Below are positions 33,963-43,030 of a stretch of 64,000 bases of DNA, piece by piece. This DNA comes from Petroclostridium xylanilyticum (GTDB lineage: Bacteria > Bacillota > Clostridia > SK-Y3). Under the pieces are notes generated by a model. That model did not search any database and had not been told where the DNA came from. It saw only the letters and a list, made by a program, of their open reading frames with translations. Numbering within the stretch: position 1 is the stretch's first letter; each line of letters starts with the position of its first letter. A program made the position numbers and the translations under genes. The stretch spans positions 62,001 through 126,000 of the forward strand of contig NZ_NPML01000003.1 in the NCBI RefSeq assembly GCF_002252565.1. The letters are read 5' to 3'.

Positions 33963-35084
33963 ATGTCTAGCAAAGGCGCTATCAAACACGTATTTCCGGG
34001 TGGAAATACATCCAAAGGCTTTTATTCTTATTACCAGTACATATTAGGTCAGGAAGAAGCAACAAGGATTATCTGCGTCAAAGGCGGCCCAGGAGTAGGT
34101 AAGTCGACATTCATGAAAAGTATAGGGATGCAAATGGTAGACAGGGGATATGATGTAGAGTTTATGCATTGTTCTTCTGATAACAGTTCACTTGATGGAG
34201 TAGTTATCAAAGATATTAAGGTAGCGTTACTTGATGGTACGGCACCTCATGTAGTGGACCCTAAAAATCCTGGAGCGGTTGATGAAATTCTACACTTGGG
34301 GGACTTCTGGAATGAAGACGGTTTAAGGAAAAATAAACAGCAGATATTGGAGAGCAATGCTATGGTAGGCAAATTATTTGCAAGAGCATATAAATACCTT
34401 GCAGCGGCTAAATGTATTTATGATGATATTGTTACAATTCATAAAGAAGCGGTGAATCCTGCAGGAGTTAACTTGGAAGCAGAGAAAATTATTCAACAAG
34501 AATTTGGTGGAATCTCGGTTAATAATAAGGTAGGCAATATAAGAAAATTATTTGGCAGTGCAATTACTCCTAACGGCTTATGTAATTATCTCGAAACAGT
34601 CATTAATGTAAATAGCAATGTATATATAGTAAAAGGAGCACCTGGAACAGGAACAGAAATACTACTTTCAAAAGTGATTGATGCAGCAGTACAAAGAGGA
34701 TTAAATGTAGAAGCATATTACTGTCCTATGGAGCCTGAAAATAGAGTTGAACATGTAGTCATTTCACAGTTGGGTTTGGCTTTTACTACTTCAAATAAAT
34801 ATCATGTTTCTACTATAAACACAGATTCTTGTATTGATCTGGATAGTTATTTAGATAAAGCTGTTCTGGAAAAATACAGTGCTGAGCTGGCATATGATGC
34901 AGAAATGTTTGATATGCTGCTTGATAAAACAATTGCTACCATTAAGAAAGCGAAGAAAACACATGACGTTATGGAAACCTACTATATACCGAATATGAAA
35001 TTTGATAAGGTACAGGTTTGCTGGGAAAAAACACTACAAAGAATACTCAAATATGCGGAAGAATATAAAAAACTAAAAATATAG
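33963..35084 (+). CDS. ATPase with duplicated P-loop domains (PRK06851-like)
   Basis: A 373-residue protein with two related P-loop halves. The first has a complete Walker A (KGGPGVGKSTF, Lys47). The second, near residues 222-240, reads KGAPGTGTEILLSK, so the catalytic lysine is replaced by Thr and this site is probably inactive. This family is common in clostridia and is annotated only as an ATPase or nucleotide kinase; the function is unknown. The HCSSDNSSLDGVVI and CPMEPENRVEHVVI segments are the matching sensor regions of the two halves. A Fur-like box lies upstream. ATG 33963 follows AAGGGGG. Confidence 0.82.
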   Translation: MSSKGAIKHVFPGGNTSKGFYSYYQYILGQEEATRIICVKGGPGVGKSTFMKSIGMQMVDRGYDVEFMHCSSDNSSLDGVVIKDIKVALLDGTAPHVVDPKNPGAVDEILHLGDFWNEDGLRKNKQQILESNAMVGKLFARAYKYLAAAKCIYDDIVTIHKEAVNPAGVNLEAEKIIQQEFGGISVNNKVGNIRKLFGSAITPNGLCNYLETVINVNSNVYIVKGAPGTGTEILLSKVIDAAVQRGLNVEAYYCPMEPENRVEHVVISQLGLAFTTSNKYHVSTINTDSCIDLDSYLDKAVLEKYSAELAYDAEMFDMLLDKTIATIKKAKKTHDVMETYYIPNMKFDKVQVCWEKTLQRILKYAEEYKKLKI

Positions 35085-35198
35085 AAATTTTAAATGGATA
35101 CATCTGTTTTTTAATAAAAAAATGATTATGACAGAAATTTTGTGGTATATGAATACTATGCTAAGTCATAACAACATATGAGTAGAGGAGGAAAAATC

Positions 35199-35456
35199 AT
35201 GGCAAAAGTAATAATGGGTATTGAGATTGGATCTAGAGGTACTGCTGCTTTAGCAGTACAAAAGCTGCTTTCTGAGAATGGATGTATTATTAAAACGAGA
35301 TTGGGACTTCATGAAGCTGGTAAAGACCTTAATGCTTGCAGCAAGAAAGGTTTAGTTATACTAGAATTCATTGAAGATGTTGACGAAGAAATTAATAGCC
35401 TGGAAAATGAATTAAAGAAAATCGAAAGTGTGATTGTAAAAAGAATGGAATTCTAA
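35199..35456 (+). CDS. TM1266-like iron-only hydrogenase system regulator
   Basis: An 85-residue ACT/NikR-C-like small protein. The pattern of an N-terminal strand, helix (VQKLLSENGCIIKTRLGL) and C-terminal strand matches the TM1266 family encoded near iron-only hydrogenase genes. A usual DNA-binding helix is absent, so it may act as a ligand-binding or partner protein. ATG 35199 follows AGAGGAGG; an ATG at 35178 lies before that site and is rejected. A palindromic terminator follows at once. Confidence 0.65.
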   Translation: MAKVIMGIEIGSRGTAALAVQKLLSENGCIIKTRLGLHEAGKDLNACSKKGLVILEFIEDVDEEINSLENELKKIESVIVKRMEF

Positions 35457-35482
35457 TTTATCTTATTCAACGGTATTACTTT

Positions 35483-35509
35483 ACTCCCGGATATCCGGGA
35501 GTTTTTTTT
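35483..35509 (+). terminator. Rho-independent terminator, perfect palindrome
   Basis: ACTCCCGGATATCCGGGAGT (35483-35502) is a perfect 20-base palindrome followed by a run of T residues to 35509. Confidence 0.9.
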
Positions 35510-35522
35510 GGAAATAATTTCT

Positions 35523-35779
35523 ATGAATGCTTTTGCGGCTCCAAAGTCTGGTAGTGTTGCAACAATTGAGAATGGCGTGCAGATAGTAAAAACCATTGTA
35601 ACTGCTAACAGGTATTTACCAGATACTATTGTGCTGCAAAAGGGTGTGCCGGTGCGCTGGATTATTTTAGTGACAAAGATATTAAAGCCTTCAATGATGA
35701 AAGCCCAAGAAAAGGAATTTTAGGGGGAGGCGGCTGTTGCAGTACAGGCTCCGGTTTGAATGGAAGCAGTTGCCATTAA
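35523..35779 (+). pseudogene. Remnant of a cupredoxin-domain metal-handling protein
   Basis: The first part (35523 to about 35660) reads MNAFAAPKSGSVATIENGVQ and onward to IVLQKGVPVRW, the start of a cupredoxin domain as in TauE/SafE-cupredoxin fusion proteins. The next block lies in another frame and reads ALDYFSDKDIKAFNDESP, then ILGGGGCCSTGSG, a Gly-Cys tail seen at the C-terminus of such proteins, ending at a stop at 35777. The copper-site half of the domain between them is missing. So this is a deleted, frameshifted gene fragment, now partly upstream of the tyrS leader. Confidence 0.6.
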
Positions 35780-35840
35780 AAAAAGCTGAGGATACTCTTG
35801 CGTACACAAGTAAAATTATGATAGAATACACAAAAGACGA

Positions 35841-36093
35841 TGAAGGAGTTTTAGTAGTAGTCCATGGTTACAATGCAGAGAGAAGTCCGGGTGGTGCAAG
35901 GGCTTCAGTACATGGTCATATGAATTACCCTCCGGAGTTGCGCACTGAAGAATAAGTAGTAGGTGTAGACGGTTGCCGGCCGTTACAGCGGTAAATTATG
36001 AATGAGGTATACCTGGCGCTAGGGCGCAGGTGTATGAATTAAGGTGGTACCACGAGCTTTCTCGTCCTTATGCTGGGTGAGAAAGTTTTTTGT
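35841..36093 (+). ncRNA. T-box leader of tyrS with a UAC (Tyr) specifier
   Basis: Stem I pairs CCATG with CATGG and has an apical hairpin GAAGTCC/GGGCTTC carrying the GGTGCAA loop. The specifier loop 3' strand is TGAATTACCCTC, with TAC at 35926-35928, the tyrosine codon. GTAGACGG with CCGTTA forms the stem III region. The T-box AAGGTGGTACCACG is at 36041-36054; TGGT matches the A discriminator of tRNA-Tyr. A CTTTCTC/GAGAAAG terminator with a T-run ends at 36091. Its stem I overlaps a spurious 72-codon frame. Confidence 0.92.
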
Positions 36094-36128
36094 TTTTAAT
36101 TTAGTAAATATAAACAGGAGGTATTCGT

Positions 36129-37358
36129 ATGAGCAGCGTATTTGATACATTAAAAGAAAGAGGGCTGTTGGCCCAGGTTACTCATGAAGAACAAGTTAGG
36201 GAAATACTTGAGAAAGAAAAGGTAACATTTTATATCGGGTTTGACCCTACTGCAGACAGCTTGCATGTAGGACATTTTCTGCAGATGATGGTGATGGCAC
36301 ATATGCAGAGGGCTGGACACCGGCCTATTGCCATCATAGGCGGGGGAACTGCCATGGTAGGAGATCCTACCGGTAAGACCGATATGAGAAGAATGATGAC
36401 CCGTGAAGAAATTCAGCATAATGCCAATAATTTTAAGAAACAATTGTCCAAATTCATTGATTTCGGTGAAGGAAAGGCCTTAATGATAGACAATGCCGAA
36501 TGGCTGCTGGAGCTGAACTATGTTCAATTTTTAAGGGAAATCGGTGTGCATTTTTCGGTAAACAGGATGCTTACAGCCGAGTGCTTTAAATCAAGGTTGG
36601 AGAGAGGTCTTTCTTTTATAGAGTTTAACTACATGCTCATGCAAAGCTACGATTTTCTTAAGTTATTCCAAAAATATAATTGTACATTCCAATTAGGAGG
36701 AGACGACCAGTGGTCAAATATCCTTGGAGGAATTGACCTCATTAGAAGAGTAGAAGGCAAGGAAGCCTATGGAATGACATTTACCCTATTAACTACAAGT
36801 GAAGGTAAAAAGATGGGCAAGACTGAAAAGGGAGCCCTATGGCTGGATGCTGAAAAGACATCTCCTTACGAATTTTATCAATACTGGAGAAACGTACATG
36901 ATGACGATGTAATAAAATGTTTGAAACTGATTACGTTCTTGCCGCTGGAAGAAATAGAAAAGCTGGCTCAGTTAAAAGACCAGGAAATTAATAAAGCAAA
37001 AAAAATATTGGCTTATGAGGTTACCAAGCTGGTTCACGGAGAAGAAGAAGCAATTAAGGCTCAGCAGGCGGCAGAATCTCTTTTTGGAAAAGGCGGAAAT
37101 GCCGTAGATATGCCGACTACTGAAATAACTACAGACGAATTAGGAGAAGGTATGAATGTTTTAGACCTGCTGGTTAAGACTAATCTAATCCCTTCAAAAG
37201 GAGAAGGGCGGCGTTTGATCACTCAAGGCGGCCTATATATAAACGACAGCAGAGTTGAAACCGTTGATCTGGTGATAGGAACTCAAGACTTTAAAGAAAA
37301 TCAGTTAATGGTTCGAAAGGGTAAAAAAGTATATCATAAGATAGCACTGAAAAAATAA
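36129..37358 (+). CDS. tyrS: Tyrosyl-tRNA synthetase (TyrZ type)
   Basis: A 409-residue class I synthetase charging tRNA-Tyr. The HIGH motif appears as DSLHVGH and the KMSKS motif as KKMGKTEKG, typical of the TyrZ subgroup. The tyrosine-binding block [15 protein letters not shown] is present, and an S4-like RNA-binding domain forms the C-terminus (about 345-405). It is controlled by the Tyr-specific T-box leader. GGAGG lies 7 bases before ATG 36129. No clear terminator follows; a half-stem GAAGCTG-like remnant lies near 37398. Confidence 0.97.
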   Translation: MSSVFDTLKERGLLAQVTHEEQVREILEKEKVTFYIGFDPTADSLHVGHFLQMMVMAHMQRAGHRPIAIIGGGTAMVGDPTGKTDMRRMMTREEIQHNANNFKKQLSKFIDFGEGKALMIDNAEWLLELNYVQFLREIGVHFSVNRMLTAECFKSRLERGLSFIEFNYMLMQSYDFLKLFQKYNCTFQLGGDDQWSNILGGIDLIRRVEGKEAYGMTFTLLTTSEGKKMGKTEKGALWLDAEKTSPYEFYQYWRNVHDDDVIKCLKLITFLPLEEIEKLAQLKDQEINKAKKILAYEVTKLVHGEEEAIKAQQAAESLFGKGGNAVDMPTTEITTDELGEGMNVLDLLVKTNLIPSKGEGRRLITQGGLYINDSRVETVDLVIGTQDFKENQLMVRKGKKVYHKIALKK

Positions 37359-37746
37359 TTAATAGGAAAATATAAAAGTTACATTGTACTAAATAAAAAG
37401 CTGTAGAATTCATGAACTGACCTCTCTAAAGTAGATTAATACAAACGTTTTTATCTTTATCTACTTTAAGGGGTTCTGTTCACTTTTGGGACAGCCCTGT
37501 TTTTACGGACTTTACATGCCTTAATAACCCGTGATATAAAAATATCTTTTAAAGCCAGGAAATAAGTAGCCTATTTTCAAAGAATAATGAGATGTCATAA
37601 AAGTTATCAAAAACTTATTGGAATCGGTTTCGATAGTTTATTCACAATAAGCTGTAATATTTCAATAAACTGAGGACAATTTCCTCAATAACTGGAGGTT
37701 ATATCAATAGAATTTGTGAAATTTTGTACAAAATTTATAAATTCTA

Positions 37747-37775
37747 TTGACTTTACCTAAAAAATGGTATATTAT
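37747..37775 (+). promoter_or_regulatory. Consensus promoter with LacI-type half sites, distant from any gene
   Basis: TTGACT (37747-37752), a 17-base spacer and TATTAT (37770-37775). CGAAAACGCTCCCG at about 37781 would overlap the start site, and ATCGGTTTCGAT lies near 37623; both resemble LacI-family operators. The nearest gene downstream is the LacI regulator, about 830 bases away, past an IS remnant. Confidence 0.55.
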
Positions 37776-38206
37776 ATATACGAAAACGCTCCCGACTTAA
37801 ACGATATAACCTATTTAATTGTTATTTTGTTTATCTGTAATTAGTTATATTTTTTGGTTATAGTGACTTATATAGTGTTCTTATTGGTATAATAAAATAC
37901 AACTTCTAACTAGTAGTACAAACTATCTTCTAAGCAATATTTTTTTAAATTTCCCTTATAAACTTTTAAAGTAGCTATTTTTCTAAATTTGTTAGATATA
38001 CTTTTTAAAGTGGCTTTCTAAACTTCACTAAAAATATTTTAAAGTATGCATATGGTATATCTTTAGTTTTCAATAAAACATAATATGAAACGTAGTCTTG
38101 CCTGAAACTACCGGTTTTCAGACAAAAAAAGGCCACATCTTATTAAACCGTAAGAATTACGGTTATAAGTTAACAATAATATTTATTATTATGTGAACCT
38201 TGATAG

Positions 38207-38449
38207 CTAAATAGCGTTTTTTTCAATGACAGTGTAACCGAGGGATTCAAGACGTTTTTTCATGCTTTTTGCTGCATTTTTGCCAACCTCGTCATGCTTT
38301 AATGCTATGGAATTTGGATGCTAAATACGTATTCTTGGTATGCGAAGTTGCATGGGCGCATTGACATGTTAAGGTTTGCATTTTTCTTCAATCTTTTTAT
38401 CCAGCTCTGCAATTTGTTGATTAATAAATGCCAAGTGATTTAGTACCAT
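38207..38449 (-). pseudogene. Remnant of an IS110-family transposase
   Basis: Read on the minus strand, three pieces of an IS110-type transposase occur in different frames. MVLNHLAFINQQIAELDKKI is the helix before the second domain, CAHATSHTKNTYLASKFHSI is the conserved CAWAAxRTKNTYL-like block, and MKKRLESLGYTVIEKNAI is the C-terminus followed by a stop. The N-terminal DEDD catalytic domain is missing and there are frameshifts and deletions, so it is inactive. Confidence 0.72.
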
Positions 38450-38610
38450 TTAATATCACTGGGTGTCTATTTATATTATCTTATATTATTGGCATGATTG
38501 GCAATACGTTTCATCATTATTTGTGCCGGGTGTGCCCGGTGTGGCAGTTAGTATGAATTTAGCTGTTACTTATTTGTTGTAATGGAAATGATTCCGGAGG
38601 AGATGAGCAA

Positions 38611-39648
38611 ATGGCTGCCGTCAATATAAATGATATAGCAAAAGTTGCAAATGTTTCTAGAGCAACTGTCTCAAGAGTATTAAATAACAGTCCAGAGGTT
38701 AGTGAAACAACAAAGCAAAAAGTATTAAAAGTGATAGAGGAATTAAATTATGTTCCCAATGCAGCAGCCAGGACTTTGGTGCGTAGAAAAACTGATATTA
38801 TTGGTGTATTGGTAAATAATGTAGCAGATGCTTTCTGGGGGCGCATCATAAGAGGTATTGAGACCAATATTTTAAAGACGCGATATAATGCAATATTTGT
38901 AAACTGTAAAACTGCTTTGGATGATTGGGCATATAAACCAAAATTTAAAGAGAACATAAGGCTCCTTACCGAAGGAAGGGTAGATGGTATTATAATAGCG
39001 ACCACAAATGAGTTAGAACAAGAAGATATTGAATTTCTGACAGATAGAAATATTCCTTTTGTAGTGATACAGGATATGTTACAAGATAAAAGGGTTAATT
39101 TTGTAAATATAGATAATTTTAAAGGGGCTTATACTGCTACTAAGTATTTAATCAATCTTGGCCATAGGGATATCGTTCATATAACAGGGCCTTTAGAAAG
39201 CCGAATTGCGGTCGAAAGATCTCAAGGTTTTGAAAAGGCTCTGTTGGACCATGGAATTCCGTTAAACAATCAAAATATACTCAGGGGGAATTTCCGCTAT
39301 AATGATGGATATTGGCGTATGAAACAGATTCTATCGTGGGGTAGAAAGCCAACTGCGATATTTTTTGGTAATGATCTTATGGCCTATGGCGGTATGCAGG
39401 CTGCTAAAGAAGCTAATGTAAGAATTCCTGAAGATATGTCCATTATAGGTTTTGATGGGTTGGCCGGAGAATTTGAGTTTGCTGGTTTAATGCCTCCTTT
39501 AACCACTATGCATCAACCAATGATAAAAATAGGAGAATGTGCTGCACAAATTATCATAGATAAAATAGATGGAGTGAGTGAAGAGGTACAGCATATATTT
39601 TTTGATGTAGAGTTAATTAAAAGAGATTCTTGTAGGAGTCTTAAATAA
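38611..39648 (+). CDS. LacI-family transcriptional regulator
   Basis: A 345-residue regulator. The N-terminal helix-turn-helix and hinge helix read INDIAKVANVSRATVSRVLN and ARTLVRRKTDIIG, followed by a periplasmic-binding-like sugar domain (about 60-340) ending in a dimerisation region (DSCRSLK). It probably controls the downstream sugar importer and glycosidases in response to a sugar ligand. GGAGGAG precedes ATG 38611. A matching operator close to the binding-protein gene was not identified with certainty; candidate half sites lie near 37623 and 37781. Confidence 0.93.
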   Translation: MAAVNINDIAKVANVSRATVSRVLNNSPEVSETTKQKVLKVIEELNYVPNAAARTLVRRKTDIIGVLVNNVADAFWGRIIRGIETNILKTRYNAIFVNCKTALDDWAYKPKFKENIRLLTEGRVDGIIIATTNELEQEDIEFLTDRNIPFVVIQDMLQDKRVNFVNIDNFKGAYTATKYLINLGHRDIVHITGPLESRIAVERSQGFEKALLDHGIPLNNQNILRGNFRYNDGYWRMKQILSWGRKPTAIFFGNDLMAYGGMQAAKEANVRIPEDMSIIGFDGLAGEFEFAGLMPPLTTMHQPMIKIGECAAQIIIDKIDGVSEEVQHIFFDVELIKRDSCRSLK

Positions 39649-39740
39649 AAATTTATTTAACTTTGGATTAAGGCTTTCAGGGATTAATCCTAAAGAGCTT
39701 TGGTCAATAAAAATATTTTAGACTTAAAGGAGGTTTTTAA

Positions 39741-41087
39741 ATGAAAAAGTTTGTGTCAATTCTGCTGGCAGTTGTGATGGTAATATCTTTATCGGCTTGT
39801 GGCACATCTAATAAACCAGCAGACCAATCAAAAGAACAATCTAAAGCAGAGGAAAAGAAAGCTACTGAAGACAACAAGCCTGCAGCCGAGAAGAAAAAGA
39901 TCTCATTGTGGCACATCCAGGTGGCTAAATCAACCGGAGAGGTTGTAAATGATGCAGTTGCAAGGTTTATGAAGGACAATCCAGATGTAGAAGTAGAAAA
40001 TGTTGCCAGCGAAAATGACCCATATAAAACCAAGTTAAAGGTTGCTATGGGCAGCGGTAACCCGCCGGATGTATTCCATTCCTGGGGTGGTGGATGGTTG
40101 GAAGCTTTTGTTAAGGAAGGTATGGTTGAAGATATCACCGCAGATTTAGATAAAGGTGGATGGAGAGATACTTTCTACCAAGCTTATCTGGATATGGCAA
40201 AATTCAATGGTAAGAACTATGGCGTACCTGCTGAAATGAGTTCCGTTTTGGTATATTACAATAAAGAATTATTTAAGAAATATAATATCGAAGTGCCAAA
40301 AACATATGAAGAGTTCAAAAAAGCAATAAAGACATTGAAGGACAACAATATCATTCCAATCGCTATTGGAAATAAGAGTAGATGGCCAGGTGCTTTAACT
40401 TTCATCTATTTATCAATGCGTATAGGCGGTTATGATGTGTTCCAAAACGCTTATCAGAGAAAACCTGGTTTTACCTTTGAAGATCCTTCTTTCATAGAAG
40501 CAGGTAAAAAGATTCAGGAATTAGTAGATATGGGAGCGTATCCAGAAGGCATGAACGGTATTAACTATGATACCGGCGGATCCAGAATGTTAATCTATAC
40601 TGGTAAGGCGGCCATGATCATACAAACTTCAGGATTTTTATCTTTCGCTAAATCGGAAGCTCCGGATTTCTTTAATAATAATTTAGGATTCTTCCCATTC
40701 CCAGCGGTTGAAGGCGGAAAAGGGGATCCAACGGATATCGTAGGCGGAGTAAATGCGTATTCAGTATCCAGTAAGACCAAACATAGAGATGCTGCTGTAA
40801 CACTTTTAAAGTATCTTAGTGATAAAACTTATGGTCAAATGATGACGGACAATGCAGCTAGACTTTCTCCAGTACACGGTATTGAGATTAAAGACCCGAT
40901 GCAAAAAGAATTGGCCGCAATCTTAAGTAAAGCGAAGCATGTTCAGTTGTATTATGACCAATTCTTGCCACCTGAATTGGGTGAACTTCATAAGGACACA
41001 ACCCAAGCTCTATTCGGCAAAACGATAACTCCTGAAGAAGCTGCTAAGAAAATGGAAGAAAAGGCGAAACAAGTATTCGGGAAATAA
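39741..41087 (+). CDS. Carbohydrate ABC transporter substrate-binding lipoprotein
   Basis: A 448-residue family 1 extracellular sugar-binding protein. The lipoprotein signal is MKKFVSILLAVVMVISLSAC with lipid-modified Cys20, followed by a charged Lys/Glu/Gln linker. Aromatic residues in FHSWGGGWLEAF are typical for oligosaccharide binding. AAAGGAGG precedes the ATG. A perfect 15-bp stem-loop follows the stop, and the two permeases come next. No ATPase subunit is encoded here, so a shared MsmK-like ATPase encoded elsewhere is assumed. Confidence 0.93.
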   Translation: MKKFVSILLAVVMVISLSACGTSNKPADQSKEQSKAEEKKATEDNKPAAEKKKISLWHIQVAKSTGEVVNDAVARFMKDNPDVEVENVASENDPYKTKLKVAMGSGNPPDVFHSWGGGWLEAFVKEGMVEDITADLDKGGWRDTFYQAYLDMAKFNGKNYGVPAEMSSVLVYYNKELFKKYNIEVPKTYEEFKKAIKTLKDNNIIPIAIGNKSRWPGALTFIYLSMRIGGYDVFQNAYQRKPGFTFEDPSFIEAGKKIQELVDMGAYPEGMNGINYDTGGSRMLIYTGKAAMIIQTSGFLSFAKSEAPDFFNNNLGFFPFPAVEGGKGDPTDIVGGVNAYSVSSKTKHRDAAVTLLKYLSDKTYGQMMTDNAARLSPVHGIEIKDPMQKELAAILSKAKHVQLYYDQFLPPELGELHKDTTQALFGKTITPEEAAKKMEEKAKQVFGK

Positions 41088-41097
41088 TAAAGTTAAT

Positions 41098-41132
41098 AGA
41101 TATACTGAAAGGGGCTGCCTTTCAGTATATCT
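41098..41132 (+). terminator. Intercistronic stem-loop after the sugar-binding protein
   Basis: AGATATACTGAAAGG (41098-41112) is exactly complementary to CCTTTCAGTATATCT (41118-41132) with a 5-base loop and no long T-run. Like the stem after dctP, it probably lowers permease relative to binding-protein expression. Confidence 0.65.
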
Positions 41133-41194
41133 AAATATTCTTTATATAACTGAATACAGTTAACTTCTGAAAGGAGCAGGGGGTAACATAGATT

Positions 41195-42142
41195 ATGGAA
41201 AAGTTGATAATAGAAAACCAACCTGCACAGCAGGCTAGGTTAAAGGAGAAAAGGAAGTCACAAATTAAATACGGAATGATGGTTTTATTATTCTTATTAC
41301 CTGCACTTGCTGTATATAGCACATTTAATGTTTATGGTGTTATCATGACTTTTTATTATAGTACTTTAAAATGGACAGGGATAGGTTCGAACGTCCAATC
41401 TATTGGTTTTGGAAATTTTGTACGTCTTTTGGGAGATTCGATGCTGTGGTATGCACTAAAGAACAACCTAATACTGGTAGTTGTTTCTATTGCTGTTCAA
41501 CTTCCGATGGGCTTAATCATGGCATTAATGATTAATGCCAAGATTAAAGGAGTTAAGTTTTTTAGAACAGTTTACTTCATGCCTATGTTATTATCGACGG
41601 TTGCTACCGGCATACTGTGGACACTAATTTATGACCCTAATTTCGGTATGCTAAATGCATTCTTGGATGCGGTAGGATTAGGTAATCTAAAACAAGGATG
41701 GCTAGGCCTAGAGAGGACAGCCATGATTTCAGTACTGATCACGATATGTTGGCAGTATACACCATTTTATATGATACTTATGAAGGCAGGGTTAACAAAT
41801 ATACCTACAGAGTTATATGAATCGGCAAATATAGATGGTGCTACAGGGTTAAGAGCTTTTTGGAGCATAACACTTCCATTGATGTTGGAAACAATCAAAA
41901 CTGCAGCAATTCTGTCCTTAGTTGGTTCTTTGAAATATTTTGATTTGATCTACGTAATGACTGGTGGCGGGCCGAATGGTGCGACTGAATTAATGGCAAC
42001 CTACATGTATAAGAAAGGTTTTATTGAATTTGATATGGGATATGGAAGTTCTATTGCAGCCTTTATGTTTATTGTAGCATTAACCATTACAGCAACCGTT
42101 CAATATTTTACTCGTCAAAGCAAATCTGAAATGGAGGTGTAG
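41195..42142 (+). CDS. Sugar ABC transporter permease (MalF/LacF type)
   Basis: A 315-residue membrane protein with six predicted helices after a positively charged N-terminus. The inner-membrane EAA loop reads ELYESANIDGATGLRAFWSITLPLM, the site that contacts the ATPase. It forms the channel together with the next gene. It follows the binding protein after an intercistronic stem-loop and ends 3 bases before its partner. Confidence 0.94.
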   Translation: MEKLIIENQPAQQARLKEKRKSQIKYGMMVLLFLLPALAVYSTFNVYGVIMTFYYSTLKWTGIGSNVQSIGFGNFVRLLGDSMLWYALKNNLILVVVSIAVQLPMGLIMALMINAKIKGVKFFRTVYFMPMLLSTVATGILWTLIYDPNFGMLNAFLDAVGLGNLKQGWLGLERTAMISVLITICWQYTPFYMILMKAGLTNIPTELYESANIDGATGLRAFWSITLPLMLETIKTAAILSLVGSLKYFDLIYVMTGGGPNGATELMATYMYKKGFIEFDMGYGSSIAAFMFIVALTITATVQYFTRQSKSEMEV

Positions 42143-42145
42143 TAG

Positions 42146-42967
42146 ATGAACAATATATTCAAAAAAATAGGCTTGTACTTTGTAGCAGTTATATTTCTAA
42201 TTACTACCGGTTATCCCTTTGTTTTTGTTCTACAGACCTCATTTAAATCGCAAATGGAGTATTTAATGAATATATGGGCGTTTCCACAGCAATTATTCCT
42301 TGAAAATTATGCAAGAGTATTATCGCCCGATTTCTTAAGATACTTTTTAAACAGCTTGATAGTTGCTTCCATTTCTGTAACCATTGTTATTTTTATAGCA
42401 TCTCTGGCAAGCTATGCGTTCGCTAAATTGGAATTTAAGCTAAACAAATATTTATTTATAATTTTTGTGGCAGGGATGATGATTCCGGTTCACACTACAT
42501 TGATTCCTGTGTATGTATTGGTTAATAAAGTAGGATTATTTGATTCTTTGTCTGGCCTTATAGGTCCTTATACCAGTTTTAGTTTACCTATTGCAGTTTT
42601 TATCATGACAGGATTTTTTAAAGAAGTACCTAAGGAACTTGAAGAGGCGGCTACAATCGACGGTTGTTCGCATTTTATGATTTATAGGAAAATTATGTTT
42701 CCCCTTTCCACACCTGCCATTGCTACTGTCGCAATTTATAACTTTTTGCATACCTGGAATGAGTTTATCTATGCGTTGGTACTGATAAACAGTACGGAAA
42801 AAAAGACATTGCCTTTAGGTATAAGAGAGTTTTATGGTTTGGAAACAGTGAATATTCCTGCTGTTATCACAGCCATTACTGTTGGAACACTTCCTGTACT
42901 TCTATTCTATTTCTTTGCACAAGAGAAAGTTATTAACGGATTGGTGTCTGGAGCAGTAAAAGGCTAA
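42146..42967 (+). CDS. Sugar ABC transporter permease (MalG/LacG type)
   Basis: A 273-residue membrane protein with six helices and an EAA loop (ELEEAATIDGCSHFMIYRKI). It is the partner permease of the preceding gene. ATG 42146 follows GGAGG. The glycosidase gene begins 63 bases later, so importer and enzyme are probably co-transcribed. Confidence 0.94.
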   Translation: MNNIFKKIGLYFVAVIFLITTGYPFVFVLQTSFKSQMEYLMNIWAFPQQLFLENYARVLSPDFLRYFLNSLIVASISVTIVIFIASLASYAFAKLEFKLNKYLFIIFVAGMMIPVHTTLIPVYVLVNKVGLFDSLSGLIGPYTSFSLPIAVFIMTGFFKEVPKELEEAATIDGCSHFMIYRKIMFPLSTPAIATVAIYNFLHTWNEFIYALVLINSTEKKTLPLGIREFYGLETVNIPAVITAITVGTLPVLLFYFFAQEKVINGLVSGAVKG

Positions 42968-43030
42968 ATGATTGCTAAGAGGATTTGTATGAACTGGATA
43001 TAGTTAAGCTTTTATAAGGGGAGAGCAGAA

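Larger units (their letters stand above)
37359..38610. other. 1.25-kb gene-poor region between tyrS and the LacI regulator
   Basis: No intact gene is seen. It holds an inverted repeat TAAAGTAGAT/ATCTACTTTA near 37431-37468, a GGTTATATC/GATATAACC pair (about 37687 and 37802) flanking a consensus promoter, AT-rich DNA, and an IS110 remnant on the minus strand at 38207-38449. The region looks like former operon leader DNA broken up by insertion and decay. Confidence 0.6.

Noticed and set aside
35508-35723. A 71-codon frame that starts like a cupredoxin protein
   Set aside because: The matching C-terminal part lies in another frame and the copper-site region is missing, so it is recorded as a pseudogene.
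35737-35955. A 72-codon open frame on the plus strand before tyrS
   Set aside because: Its second half is stem I and the specifier loop of the tyrS T-box, and its first part overlaps the end of the cupredoxin remnant. No family is recognised.
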